Origin: Accumulibacter sp.
GTDB lineage: Bacteria; Pseudomonadota; Gammaproteobacteria; Burkholderiales; Rhodocyclaceae
Direction of reading: 5' to 3'
Assembly: GCF_023806565.1 (NCBI RefSeq)
Contig: NZ_JAMTDV010000092.1
Location: 1 to 64,000, forward strand
DNA: 64,000 nucleotides
Of this stretch, positions 1-8,848 are shown in pieces (position 1 is the stretch's first letter; the number at the start of each line of letters is the position of its first letter). Below the pieces are notes generated by a model. The model was not told the origin of the DNA, searched no databases, and saw nothing but the letters and a program-made list of their open reading frames with translations. The position numbers were made by a program, and so were the translations under genes.

Positions 1-94
1 CCGTGCTTTCGGCAAGCGCCGGTGCTGCGCTTGCCAGCGCCACCATGGCGGCCAGCACCAGCACTGCGCCGCTGATCGAGAATCGTCTGTTCAT
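1..94 (-). CDS. Secreted protein, N-terminal fragment (cut by window edge)
   Basis: Only the first 31 codons are inside the window. They begin at an ATG with a purine-rich ribosome-binding site (GGAG/GGGGAAG) just upstream and encode a classical Sec signal peptide: a basic start (MNRRF), a hydrophobic alanine/leucine core and a likely signal peptidase I site at APALA-ES. The mature protein lies outside the window, so no function can be given. The following gene in the same direction ends 91 bases upstream, so it probably has its own promoter. Confidence 0.7.
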   Translation of the reverse strand, partial: MNRRFSISGAVLVLAAMVALASAAPALAEST

Positions 95-185
95 GTTTCT
101 TCCCCGCTCCTGAAGGTGATGGATGACATACCGGGCTAGTATGGCTCGCGAGCAATGCCGGCGTCAAGCCAGGAAAGTATTGCGA

Positions 186-473
186 CTAGCTTTCATACGA
201 TAGCAGAAGCACGTCTGCCGCCTGCTTGCGCAGCGGAATCAGCGACTGATACACGGCGGACGAGTACCAACCGGCGATCGCCGCGATGTCGGGAAAACGG
301 ATCACCACGATGTCAACGTAGGGATGTTCACCGGCCAGAATCGCCGCCCGTTTCCCGCGAAAGACCAGTTCGGCACCCCACGGGGCCAGAGTGGCCGGTA
401 CCTGTTCTCGATAGGCAGCCCATTTCTGCTCGTCCTTCACCGCGATGTGTCCGACGACGTAGGCGTTGCCCAT
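186..473 (-). CDS. DUF1330 family protein
   Basis: A 95-residue protein with the ferredoxin-like alpha/beta look of the DUF1330 family (starts MGNAYVVGHI; contains YREQVPATLAPWGAELVFRG and a central VIRFPD segment). The family belongs to the dimeric alpha/beta-barrel superfamily; its biochemical role is not established. The frame is open further upstream, but that part overlaps the pyruvate kinase gene in another frame and has shadow-like Arg-rich composition, so the ATG at 473 was chosen. It lies 14 bases downstream of pyk in the same direction and is probably co-transcribed with it. Confidence 0.82.
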   Translation of the reverse strand: MGNAYVVGHIAVKDEQKWAAYREQVPATLAPWGAELVFRGKRAAILAGEHPYVDIVVIRFPDIAAIAGWYSSAVYQSLIPLRKQAADVLLLSYES

Positions 474-487
474 GGCCTGTTGCCCGT

Positions 488-1903
488 TCAAACGCGCACG
501 ATGCGTACGCTGTCGGTGCTGCCGGCGCGCGGACCGGCGGAGCCGAACACCAGCGCCACGAGGTCGCCGTCGCGGACTACGCCGGCCGCACGCGCCGCCT
601 CGACCGCGATGCGCAGTTGCTCGACCCGATCGGCATTCTCGACGATCATCAACGGCCGCACTCCCCATACCAGCGACAGACCGCCCAGCACCGGCGCACT
701 TGCTGCGATGCCGGCGATCGGGACGTTCGGCCGGAAAGCCGCGACGCGACGCGCGGTGTCGCCGCTGCGCGTCGGGCAGAGAATCGCGGCGACACCGAGA
801 TCCTCCGCCGCCTGCACGGCAGCGTGTGCCACCGCCCAGGAGACGCGGTCGGAATCGGAGCCGACGATGGCTGCCCGATCAGCGCGCAGTCGCGGCCACT
901 CTTCGGCCGACTCCGCGACTTCGCCCATCATGCGCACCGTTTCGGCGGCGAACAGTCCCACTGCCGTCTCTTCCGAGAGCATCAGGGCGTCGGTACCATC
1001 GAGCACGGCGTTGGCAACGTCGTTCACCTCGGCCCGCGTCGGCAAAGGCGAACGAGTCATCGATTCGAGCATCTGGGTGGCCGTGATCACCGGCTTGCCT
1101 GCCATGTTGCACTGACGGATGATTTCCTTCTGCAATAGTGGCACGCGTCGTGCGGGCATCTGGATGCCGAGGTCACCACGCGCGACCATCACCGCGTCGG
1201 CAGCGCCGATGATCCCTTCGAGATTGTCGATCGCTGCCGCCGTCTCGATCTTGGGCACCAGCGCCGGACGCACGCCGCGCTTGGGCAACAGCGCCCGGAT
1301 GCGCTCGACATCCTCGGCACGGCGAACGAACGAGAGACCGATGAAATCGGCCTTCGCGGCAATCGCCATTTCGAGCGCCAGTGCATCGCGCTCGGTGAAG
1401 GGATCGACGTGCGCCTCGGCTCGCGGCAGGTGCATGCCCTTGCGCGAACGCAGCGTGCCGCCACGCACGACCTCGGTGCGTACGTCGTTGCCGACCGATG
1501 TCAGCACGCGCAGCACGATCGCTCCATCGGCGAGGTAGACATCGTCGCCCGGACGCATCCACTGTGCCAGTTCGGGCAAGGTCGTAGTGACCTGCCGGGA
1601 GTCGCCGTGGCCGTCCTCGCCACCGCTGAGCACGAATTCCTCGCCCGATTCGAGCTCGACCGCGTCCCCGGCCACCACGCCAGAGCGGATCTTTGGTCCG
1701 GGCAGATCGACGAGGATCCCGATGTTCCGGCCCAGTGTCTGTGCCAGTTCTCGCACCCGCCGGGCGTTCGCGGCATGCGTGGCCATGTCGGCGTGCGCAG
1801 CGTTCAGCCGCACCACGTCCACTCCCGCTGCCAGCAACTGCCGCATGGCTCCGGGCTCGGCCGTGGCCGGTCCGACCGTCGCCACGATCTTCGTTCGACG
1901 CAT
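488..1903 (-). CDS. pyk: Pyruvate kinase
   Basis: Pyruvate kinase makes ATP and pyruvate from phosphoenolpyruvate and ADP in the last step of glycolysis. The protein is 471 residues, normal for the family, and starts at an ATG with a GAGGAG ribosome-binding site six bases upstream. Core motifs are present: KIVATVGPAT at the N-terminus, the GLSFVR strand, VPKIET, the VARGDLG loop and the KPVITATQMLESM signature. The N-terminal cation site is unusual: positions equivalent to E. coli PykF Ser36, Thr67, Lys68 and Glu71 are Ala, Leu, Pro and Lys (RLNAAHA; VDLPGPKIRSG). In studied pyruvate kinases, Lys in place of this Glu marks potassium-independent enzymes. A DUF1330 gene follows closely. Confidence 0.95.
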   Translation of the reverse strand: MRRTKIVATVGPATAEPGAMRQLLAAGVDVVRLNAAHADMATHAANARRVRELAQTLGRNIGILVDLPGPKIRSGVVAGDAVELESGEEFVLSGGEDGHGDSRQVTTTLPELAQWMRPGDDVYLADGAIVLRVLTSVGNDVRTEVVRGGTLRSRKGMHLPRAEAHVDPFTERDALALEMAIAAKADFIGLSFVRRAEDVERIRALLPKRGVRPALVPKIETAAAIDNLEGIIGAADAVMVARGDLGIQMPARRVPLLQKEIIRQCNMAGKPVITATQMLESMTRSPLPTRAEVNDVANAVLDGTDALMLSEETAVGLFAAETVRMMGEVAESAEEWPRLRADRAAIVGSDSDRVSWAVAHAAVQAAEDLGVAAILCPTRSGDTARRVAAFRPNVPIAGIAASAPVLGGLSLVWGVRPLMIVENADRVEQLRIAVEAARAAGVVRDGDLVALVFGSAGPRAGSTDSVRIVRV

Positions 1904-2128
1904 TCGCTACTCCTCGATCAGTTCGTCCTGCCCGGTCGCCGGCCACAACGATGACGAGCGCGGCCTATCCCTGCAAGTGCACGACACTTCCACGGCAGGT
2001 GGCGGAGTATAGGGAGCAGGGCCCGGCACAGTCAATCGCGACGCCGCCAGCGAGACCGCCGCACACCCGGGAACGCGAGTCGGTCGCGGCTCCCGCAGCG
2101 GGTCATCGCGGAAACCGTGGCGGCCGAC

Positions 2129-3289
2129 TCAGCGCCGGCCGAGCGCAGCTTTCCAGTCACGGAAGACGTCGATATCGAAGCCGTCCGGGTAAAACAGGTA
2201 GCCCGGCTTGTGCCCTTTGGTATCGGTGACTCCGTACTGCCAGATGATCTCCTTGCTCTTGCGGTCGATTACCAGCACACGGTCGCGCAGATCGTCGACG
2301 ACGAAGATGTCGCCGGTATCCGGCAGTTCGCGAGCGATCGAGCAGTGATCCAGCATTCTCTCGCCTTCCTTGACGAAATACTCCCAACTGATCTTGCGCG
2401 TCGCCGGGTCGAAAATCACCACTCGACCCGGCTTCCAGAAGTCGGCGACGACCACCTGCCTGCCGTCGACCGTCATGAAAGCGTCCGACGGGTAACGGAT
2501 GTTGGGAGCACGAACGCTCCACAGCACCTGCCCTTCGCGAGTGATCCGCGAGATCCAGGAACCGGCGATTTCGGTCACCAGAATGTCGCCGTTCTCCAGC
2601 GGCGTCGCGCCATTCGGATGGGCGAGTTCGTGTGGCGGATCGTGGCGGCACTTGCCCGGTTTCCCCCACTGCGTGGCGATGCTGTTGTCCTTGGGGTCGA
2701 TGATCAGAATACGGCAGTTGCGGATGTCCGCAGTGATGAATCTGCCATCGGCGAGCAGATGCGCATCGTCCGGATAATTCAGAAAGCCGGCCTCCTTGCC
2801 ACGCACATCGGGCGTGCCATAGGTCCAGGTCAGCGCCTTCTTCTCGTAATCGATGATGTGAACATCATAGTTGTCCTCCTCGCTGACCGCCAGCAGCTTG
2901 CCGTCCGGCGAAAAGTTCACGTCCTCGTTGCCACGATACACTTTCAGATTCGGCGAGACGAATTCCCAGATGATGCTCTTGTCCGGTGCGATCTCGATCA
3001 GGCGATTGTTGCGCCGGTCGGCGATCACCACCGGATAGGGCAGCGGTTTGCCCCAGGACGGCACTGGCTTCTGTCGGTTGCCGGTGACGGGAGGAATCGG
3101 TGGCAAGGTGACGCCACTCGACACGATTCCGGCACCAATCATTTCCGGACTCACCTTCACTGCCACCCCTGCCGTGCCAGGTTTGGCACCGTCTGCCACC
3201 GCCTCGGCAAGAACGGGTTCGCTGCTTGCACCGACGGTCAGCAGCGTTACCGCGACGGCCATTCGGAGGAAATGGGGAAATGAGCGCAT
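2129..3289 (-). CDS. Secreted beta-propeller (arylsulfotransferase/NHL-like repeat) protein
   Basis: A 386-residue protein with a Sec signal peptide (MRSFPHFLRMAVAVTLLTV, likely cleaved after VLA). The rest is made of repeated four-strand blades in which a D-x-[RK]-N-x-R-[IL] stretch is followed by I-x-W-x-[YF] (for example RNNRLIEIAP then SIIWEF; RNCRILIIDP; RDRVLVIDRK then IIWQYG). This resembles ASST-type and NHL/PQQ-like propellers, which bind ligands or act as scaffolds; no catalytic residues could be assigned. The neighbouring carbonic anhydrase and collagen-like genes run in the same direction upstream, separated by 140 bases. The product is probably periplasmic. Enzymatic activity is not proven. 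Confidence 0.78.
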   Translation of the reverse strand: MRSFPHFLRMAVAVTLLTVGASSEPVLAEAVADGAKPGTAGVAVKVSPEMIGAGIVSSGVTLPPIPPVTGNRQKPVPSWGKPLPYPVVIADRRNNRLIEIAPDKSIIWEFVSPNLKVYRGNEDVNFSPDGKLLAVSEEDNYDVHIIDYEKKALTWTYGTPDVRGKEAGFLNYPDDAHLLADGRFITADIRNCRILIIDPKDNSIATQWGKPGKCRHDPPHELAHPNGATPLENGDILVTEIAGSWISRITREGQVLWSVRAPNIRYPSDAFMTVDGRQVVVADFWKPGRVVIFDPATRKISWEYFVKEGERMLDHCSIARELPDTGDIFVVDDLRDRVLVIDRKSKEIIWQYGVTDTKGHKPGYLFYPDGFDIDVFRDWKAALGRR

Positions 3290-3429
3290 GGCACAGCCCT
3301 TGTCGATGGATGGTATGGAAATTCTTCCGCATCCCGACGCCCACGCTCTTGATCCAACTCAAATCTTCGGTCCGTGCTGCGAAATCGGTGCGCTTTGGCG
3401 TGGCAGGCGCGCTCCCACCCGTCGGCAAT

Positions 3430-4305
3430 CTACGGACCTTCCTGGACGATGCGTCCGTGCGTCGGCTGCGGTCCCCGCATGTTGTCGGCAAAGCGCGCCC
3501 GCCAGTAGGCCAGTTGCTCGCTCGACACTTCCAGAGGCTGTTTCATCACCAGCCAGACTACTCCCTCGGTACATGGGGAAGCAGTCAAGGAACCATCGTA
3601 GCGATAATAGCTGCGATCGGCAGGCAGCAGGCGAGTGGCGTCGATCGTGTCGCTTGACCGGTGATCGCCGTCGGCGCGTTGCGGAATCCGCGGCCACAGG
3701 GCCGCAAGCGCCGGATTCCCGGCACCCCGGCGAAAGAGCACGACGACACCCAGCAACTGCCCCGCGTCGCTCCGATGCAAGAGATGTGCGGAAAGCGGAA
3801 ACTCCTCTCCGGCGATTCGATCGCCGCCCGGAGTGTGGAAGTGGACTTGCTCGAGTCGGTAAGCATTGGCGCCGATCCACAGGCGACTGTCGTTGGCTAA
3901 GCGCACGCGCAGCGTGTGTCCGTCGTTGGCAAAGCGCAGTGGCTCCGCACGATAACGGAAGTCCAGCGCTGGCAAATCGGCCTTGACGGCTGTCACGATG
4001 TCGATCGGCGACTGCTTGTGCCCGATCCGACAACGCAGGCTGTCCGCAGCGACAACATCCGGTGACCACGCCAGGAACAGTGCGACGACCAGCAAGACTA
4101 CTGTGAGGTGGCGGAAACCGGTTTCCCGGCCGTGCGAAGGAGGGAGTTTGCGAAGGCGTGGCGGCGCCGAATTGATGCGCTGCCCAGTATGCCTCGCCAA
4201 GTCAGCGGACAGGCGTGATGATGGCACAGGGTCTGGTGACGATCGGCAACCGCCGGGCGGCAGCCGATCGCCGGAGAGATGGCGCATGACAATTCTCGCC
4301 TGCAC
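3430..4305 (-). CDS. Alpha-class carbonic anhydrase, exported
   Basis: Carbonic anhydrase interconverts carbon dioxide and bicarbonate. Family landmarks are clear: QSPIDI near residue 98, NDGH with the likely proton-shuttle His at 130, VHFHTPGG supplying two zinc histidines (155, 157), SAHLLH supplying the third (174), and [13 protein letters not shown] containing the active-site threonine. The canonical N-terminal HWSYEG...GP..W segment is missing, and the usual EAH glutamate is Ser. A signal sequence (about residues 66-87) lies far inside the frame, so the true start is uncertain; the listed start is the longest form, and a non-ATG start such as TTG at 4200 would give a normal leader. It begins 14 bases after the collagen-like gene, which suggests an operon. 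Confidence 0.82.
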   Translation of the reverse strand: MQARIVMRHLSGDRLPPGGCRSSPDPVPSSRLSADLARHTGQRINSAPPRLRKLPPSHGRETGFRHLTVVLLVVALFLAWSPDVVAADSLRCRIGHKQSPIDIVTAVKADLPALDFRYRAEPLRFANDGHTLRVRLANDSRLWIGANAYRLEQVHFHTPGGDRIAGEEFPLSAHLLHRSDAGQLLGVVVLFRRGAGNPALAALWPRIPQRADGDHRSSDTIDATRLLPADRSYYRYDGSLTASPCTEGVVWLVMKQPLEVSSEQLAYWRARFADNMRGPQPTHGRIVQEGP

Positions 4306-4319
4306 GCGCTCGACGCCAC

Positions 4320-4700
4320 TCAGCCTACAGGCGCTGGCTCGCCTTGCGGACCCTGCGGCCCGGCCGGACCAGCGGGCCCCTTCGGACCTGCCGGACCGGC
4401 AGGTCCCTTGGTACCGGCCGGGCCTGCGTCCCCCTTGGGTCCGGCGGGACCGGGGTCACCAGTGGCGCCAGCGGGGCCGCGCTCTCCCTTGGGTCCCGCC
4501 GGGCCGCGATCGCCTTTCGGCCCTGCCGGTCCTGGCGCGCCTTGCGGACCGGGCGGTCCTTCCTTGAGATTCAGCGCTGCGATCTGTGCCGCCAAGGCGT
4601 CGACACGATCATTCAAGAGCTGGATCGGATCGCTGGCAACTGCCTGCGAATCCGCGGCAGCCTTCTTCGCGGACTTGTCTTTGGCCTTTTTCTTCGACAA
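4320..4700 (-). CDS. Coiled-coil / collagen-like repeat protein
   Basis: A 126-residue protein in three parts: a Lys/Ala-rich basic start ([16 protein letters not shown]), a heptad-patterned helix ([20 protein letters not shown]) that could trimerise, and 25 consecutive Gly-X-Y triplets (residues 48-122) rich in GPA, GPK, GDR and GER. No signal peptide or membrane segment is seen. The start is a TTG at 4700 preceded by GAGAGGAG at good distance; the frame is open further upstream but has no ribosome-binding site there. Bacterial collagen-like proteins form triple helices and are usually surface or spore proteins, so a leaderless one is notable. The carbonic anhydrase gene follows 14 bases downstream. 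Function unknown. Confidence 0.8.
   Translation of the reverse strand: MSKKKAKDKSAKKAAADSQAVASDPIQLLNDRVDALAAQIAALNLKEGPPGPQGAPGPAGPKGDRGPAGPKGERGPAGATGDPGPAGPKGDAGPAGTKGPAGPAGPKGPAGPAGPQGPQGEPAPVG
4335..4559 (-). repeat. Collagen-type Gly-X-Y coding repeat (25 triplets)
   Basis: A nine-base-periodic tract encodes 25 uninterrupted Gly-X-Y triplets, most of them GPA, GPK or GPQ. The tract ends at GEP, four codons before the stop. Such repeats can change copy number by slippage or recombination, so length variation between strains is plausible. Confidence 0.9.
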
Positions 4701-4951
4701 TGTTGGTCTCCTCTCGTAGTCATCGTGCGCGGAGCAACGCGGAAGCAACACTCCGGGTCGCACTAATACGCGCAAAGGATAGTCCGGTCAACGGGCGCAA
4801 TGGTGCGGGTCGCTGCCGGCAGCTCGCATCAGACACGATCCGGGGCCCCACGGGAGGAATTGCCGCGCCCCCATCTACGACGTCGACGAGCGCCGCGGAC
4901 ATGCCAGTCGGCTACCGACGTCGCCCAATCCCCGCCAGCGTCTACCCGGCT

Positions 4952-7345
4952 CTAGCGGGCTTCCAGTTCTGCCAGCAGGCGGCCGAGGTCGGCATTGTCC
5001 GGCAGCAGCGCCGCAAGCTGCCGGGCATACGCCAGCGCGGCCTGCCTGTCGCCGGCCTCGCGGCTCATCGACAGCAGTGCGACAAGGATATCGACATCGT
5101 TCGGATAGCGCTGGTGGGCGCTGCGCAGCAAGAGCAGTGCCTGCTCGCGCGTGCCGACCGAATCGACGGCGATCGCGCGCACGTAGGCATAGCGCGCGTT
5201 CCCCGGGGCAAGTCTCACCGCCTCGACGAATTCCCTGAGCGCCCCAGCCTTGTCACCCTTGCGCACCAGAAGTAGGCCGAGCGCGTGATGCAGATCGGCG
5301 TCGGAAGGTAGCGCCGCCAGTCCCCTGAGCAGGGTTCGCTCGGCGTCCGCTTCGCGTCCCAGTCGACGGTAGGTATCGGCAAGATTCACATAAGCGTCGG
5401 AAAACCTCGCGTCGAGGTCAATGGCGCTTGCGAAAGCGGCGATCGCTTCGTCGGGGCGTCCCTGGCGCAGACGCAGGTCGCCGAGATGGACCTGCCCCGA
5501 GGGCCAATCGGCGCCCAGCGCCAAAGCTTCCTCGTACTCGCGCAGTGCAGTCGCACGGGTGGTGCGCCGGCCCTCCGCAAGTTGCGCATCAGGGATGTCG
5601 GCGAGAACACGGGCGGCCTCGACGCGCACACCGCGCACCGGATCGTCGAGCAATGGCCCGGCACTGGCAACGCGGTCGCCCGGGTCGGCCGGCGCCATCA
5701 GTGCGAGTGCCGCAATGCGGACCGAGGCATCGGTGTCGCGCAGCAGCGGCCGCGCGGCGGACAAGACGGTGGGTGTGACATAGGGCTGCGCGAGCGTCAG
5801 CGCAGTCGCCCGAACGATTGCCGGGAAGGCCGTATTGGCCGCAAGCTCGAGCAGATCCGGCAGCGCGCGCACACCCTGCGTCTCGCCAGCGTGCAGGGTC
5901 GTGCCGAAGTGAGCGCGCACGCGCCAGTTCGTGCCGTACCAGCGGTCCATTGCGCTGGCCGCCCATTGCGCTCGACGGTCGGCGTGGCACTGGGTGCACG
6001 CGTTTGGGCTGCCCAGCGCAATCGAAAGATCGGGACGCGGGATGCGTAGACTGTGATCCTGACGGGCATGAATCACCATGTAGTTCTGTGTCGGCATGTG
6101 GCAGGCAACGCAGGCCGCTCCCTTGCCATCAGCGGCGTGGTGATGGTGCGCGGGAGTATCGAAGGCCGCCGCCGCATGGCAGCGCGTGCAGAGTGCATTG
6201 CCTTCGGCACGAAGCTTCTGCGAATGCGGATCGTGGCAATCCATACAGGTGACACCGCGCTGGTGCATTCTGCTCTGCAGGAACGAACCCCAGACATAGA
6301 CCTCTTCCCGTTGCTGACCGTCGGCGTGATAGTTCGGCGCGGTGAGCATCGCCAGGCGGTGACTGTCCTCGAGCGGGGCGCCCGGTTTCCGCTCCTCGGT
6401 GAGGGTCGAACGGCGGGAGTGACACGCAGCGCAACTGTTCATGCCGGCAGCGTCGGCCGGGCGATCACGCACGGCGAACCGGGCGCCGTCGCCCGGAAAC
6501 TTCCACGCCTCGTTCCAGCGGCTGCGCATGGCGGGAAGGCCCTTGCCTTCGCTCTCGGCGTAGGGCGACTTGGCATTGCGCGCCCACTCAACATGAACCG
6601 AAGCGGGACCGTGGCAACTTTCACAAGCGACGTTGATTTCACTGAAGGTCGTCTGGTAGGTATGCGTGGCCGCGTCGTAACCCTTACGCAGATGGGTCGA
6701 GTGACACTCGGCGCACTGCAGCGCCCAGTTCTGGTAGACACCTGTCCAGTGCAGGGGATCACGGTGGTCGACCCGCTGTTTCGGATAGAGGTGGAACCAA
6801 CGCTGACCGCCCTCGCCCTGCGGACGCGCGTCCCAGGCGATTGGCAGCACCTGGTAACGTCCGCCCGGGAAAGCGATCAGATATTGCTGCAGTGGATACA
6901 CTCCGAAGGTGTACGCGATTTCGTAGTCGGTGAGTCTGCCATCCGGACCGTCGGTACGCACCAGATAACGGTCACCGCGCCGGAAGAAGACCGACTCGAC
7001 TCCCTGGTGCTTGAACCGGACATCCGCAAAGTCGCCGAGCACCGTCGCGGCGTTGGCTTCCTGCATCGCCAACTGGTGATGCGAACCCCTCCACGCCCGG
7101 TATTCGTTTTCGTGGCAGGTCCTGCAGGCCTCGGCACCGACGTAGCGGGCCGCAATGGTGGAGGACGCGGTCCCTGCTGCAGGCGAGTCTGCTGCCGGCT
7201 CTGGCGCTTTCGGATAGAGGAGGAAAGCGACGAGCACGCCGACGAGCACGGCTCCTGCCAGCAATCCGATTGCGAGCAGCCGCTTGCGCGGCGCGGGCCC
7301 GGAGGCAGGCGCCGAAATGGGCTTCGTTCTCGCCCGTCGGGTCAT
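4952..7345 (-). CDS. Membrane-anchored octaheme cytochrome c with HEAT and TPR domains
   Basis: A 797-residue protein. An N-terminal hydrophobic helix (about 23-43) anchors or exports it. Eight CXXCH c-type heme motifs follow: CRTCH 74, CAECH 211, CESCH 241, CAACH 305, CMDCH 367, CTRCH 386, CVACH 412 and CTQCH 450. This resembles cytochrome c554-type electron carriers. A HEAT-like helical region (about 490-590) and four to five TPR units (about 600-797) complete it. The likely role is periplasmic electron transfer with a protein-docking tail; no substrate can be read from the sequence. The gene is last in a long minus-strand run, 55 bases after an interrupted outer-membrane protein gene that may have been its partner. 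Confidence 0.88.
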   Translation of the reverse strand: MTRRARTKPISAPASGPAPRKRLLAIGLLAGAVLVGVLVAFLLYPKAPEPAADSPAAGTASSTIAARYVGAEACRTCHENEYRAWRGSHHQLAMQEANAATVLGDFADVRFKHQGVESVFFRRGDRYLVRTDGPDGRLTDYEIAYTFGVYPLQQYLIAFPGGRYQVLPIAWDARPQGEGGQRWFHLYPKQRVDHRDPLHWTGVYQNWALQCAECHSTHLRKGYDAATHTYQTTFSEINVACESCHGPASVHVEWARNAKSPYAESEGKGLPAMRSRWNEAWKFPGDGARFAVRDRPADAAGMNSCAACHSRRSTLTEERKPGAPLEDSHRLAMLTAPNYHADGQQREEVYVWGSFLQSRMHQRGVTCMDCHDPHSQKLRAEGNALCTRCHAAAAFDTPAHHHHAADGKGAACVACHMPTQNYMVIHARQDHSLRIPRPDLSIALGSPNACTQCHADRRAQWAASAMDRWYGTNWRVRAHFGTTLHAGETQGVRALPDLLELAANTAFPAIVRATALTLAQPYVTPTVLSAARPLLRDTDASVRIAALALMAPADPGDRVASAGPLLDDPVRGVRVEAARVLADIPDAQLAEGRRTTRATALREYEEALALGADWPSGQVHLGDLRLRQGRPDEAIAAFASAIDLDARFSDAYVNLADTYRRLGREADAERTLLRGLAALPSDADLHHALGLLLVRKGDKAGALREFVEAVRLAPGNARYAYVRAIAVDSVGTREQALLLLRSAHQRYPNDVDILVALLSMSREAGDRQAALAYARQLAALLPDNADLGRLLAELEAR

Positions 7346-7400
7346 GTTTCGGATTGCCGCTGGTTGCTGGAGCGGGCCTCCTCAGGCACTGGCACTATCC

Positions 7401-8222
7401 CTACTTCGGAAACAAGAACTGGACCTGCGCACGAATCTGCCAGTTGGCCGTGTTCTCGGGGCGAACGACGTTGTAGTAGGCGCTGAGCTGCATGTTCACT
7501 GGCAACCTGCCGAAGTGGACGATCTTGCCGACGCCGCCACCCAAGGAACCGGTCCATTGCTGACCACCGTCCGCCTTCCAGTTGACCGTATTGATCGGTG
7601 CGCTGGTGAAAAAGGTGCCGTCGGGAAGATTGTAGTTGATGAAATACTGGATCAGACCGTTGTTGTACGAGGGCGACCCGCTGCTCCCACCCCCACTCGA
7701 CCAGACGTTGGTAACCAGTACACCGTAGACCCAGGGATCGCCCTTGTCGAGGGGAAGGACGACGAACTACGGGCCGAGACCCCAGTGATTGTTGCCGAGT
7801 TCCGAATTGCTGTGGGTCGGCAACTGCGTGATGGCCCCGGCACCCCAGATCCACGTGCCCGGATTCGCGGGCGAAAGGAAAGCCGCGAACTGCAGGTCGC
7901 CGATTCCAATGACGAGGTCTTCTCCGGGTGCGAACGCCAGATTGGAGATCACCGGCAGGATGGTACGAGTGATCACGTTCCAGTCGTCGTCCACGCTGAC
8001 CGGAATCACCGGCTGAATGTCGAGAATGCTCTGCGTCCCCTTTAGTGGCCCGGTGCTGAGGTTGGTATTGTTCTGAAACGGCACGCTGATCAGGTTACCC
8101 ACCGGGTTCTGCGTCAGCTTGGCGAGTTCCTCGGCACTCATTTCGGCGCAGACTGGCAACGCTGCAAGGGTGCAGGTCAAGGCGGCGAGCGATATGCGCG
8201 CGGTTGTGGATCGAATACACAT
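7401..8222 (-). pseudogene. Outer-membrane beta-barrel (transporter-like) protein interrupted by an in-frame TAG
   Basis: Read in one frame, this encodes a signal peptide (MCIRSTTARISLAALTC..., cleaved near VCA) and a MetA/phenol-pathway-type transporter-like barrel of about 273 residues, ending FLFPK. A single TAG at 7767-7769 breaks it after NNHWGLGP. The frame continues without shift for another 121 codons of convincing barrel sequence (VYGVLVTNVWS, GLIQYFINYNL, WTGSLGGGVGK) to a TAG at 7401. One base change could explain the stop, for instance TCG to TAG. The start at 8222 has an AGAAGGA ribosome-binding site; an upstream in-frame ATG is less likely. It sits 17 bases after pqiC and 55 bases before the octaheme cytochrome gene. 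It could be a recent pseudogene, a suppressed stop or a sequencing error. Confidence 0.8.
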
Positions 8223-8239
8223 GGCGATTCCTTCTCGTA

Positions 8240-8848
8240 TCAAGGAGCGTTGGGATTTTGCAGGGCCCGCAATTCGCGTATCACCGCGGCGATATCGCGG
8301 CTCAAGCTGGCGATTGCCCGGCTGTGCCCAGCGGCGAGCGCGTCGTAGCCCTCCCCCCGCACCGGCTCACGCACCGTCGTGCGACCACTTGACGAGGTGA
8401 CGCCTTGGCGCACGACCCACAGCGCGTCGAGCGTCGCCGCTTCGCCGGGTATCGACTCGAAGCGCTGCACATCAATCGTCACCCGGTAGGCAGGATCAAA
8501 ACTCGGCGCCAGCGGCCCGCTGACGATACGCGGGTTAGCGAGCAGCACGACCAGATTCTCGGCGACCGTACGGGCGACGCTGGCCCCGAGCGGCGCCGCC
8601 CAGCGGTTGAATTCGTCGATCAGCACGCGATTCGGCCCCTGCTGGACGACGAACTGCGAGCGATCGACCACGGCCGGGATGCCCACGCCGTCGATCACCA
8701 CACCGTAAGCCGCGGGCGCCGCACCCTCTGGCCGTGCCGTCGCCGCCAGCATGTAGAAACGCGACGGTGGCGAACTGCAGCCCGAAATTGTGGAAATCGC
8801 AGCGAGCGACGCCAGCGCGACACCGGCAATTCTCGTGGCTGACCTCAC
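8240..8848 (-). CDS. pqiC: PqiC-type ABC-transport auxiliary lipoprotein
   Basis: A 202-residue lipoprotein. The GTG start overlaps the pqiB stop (GTGA) and follows AAGGAGG. The leader ends in a lipobox (STISGC), placing the protein in the outer membrane by lipidation. The body matches the PqiC/YmbA family (ABC-type auxiliary, DUF330): FYMLAA after the lipobox, VVIDGVGIPAVVDRSQFVV, and RVLIDEFNRWAAPL. In E. coli, PqiC receives the periplasmic PqiB tube at the outer membrane in lipid trafficking. It is the last gene of a complete pqi set. Confidence 0.9.
   Translation of the reverse strand: MRSATRIAGVALASLAAISTISGCSSPPSRFYMLAATARPEGAAPAAYGVVIDGVGIPAVVDRSQFVVQQGPNRVLIDEFNRWAAPLGASVARTVAENLVVLLANPRIVSGPLAPSFDPAYRVTIDVQRFESIPGEAATLDALWVVRQGVTSSSGRTTVREPVRGEGYDALAAGHSRAIASLSRDIAAVIRELRALQNPNAP

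Noticed and set aside
4279..4719. Plus-strand frame of about 146 codons rich in Gly-Pro-x, looking like a second collagen-like protein
   Set aside because: It is the antisense of the true collagen repeat: Gly and Pro codons (GGN/CCN) are complementary, so the opposite strand mimics the pattern. It lacks a ribosome-binding site, and the minus-strand frame has the coiled coil and a good start.
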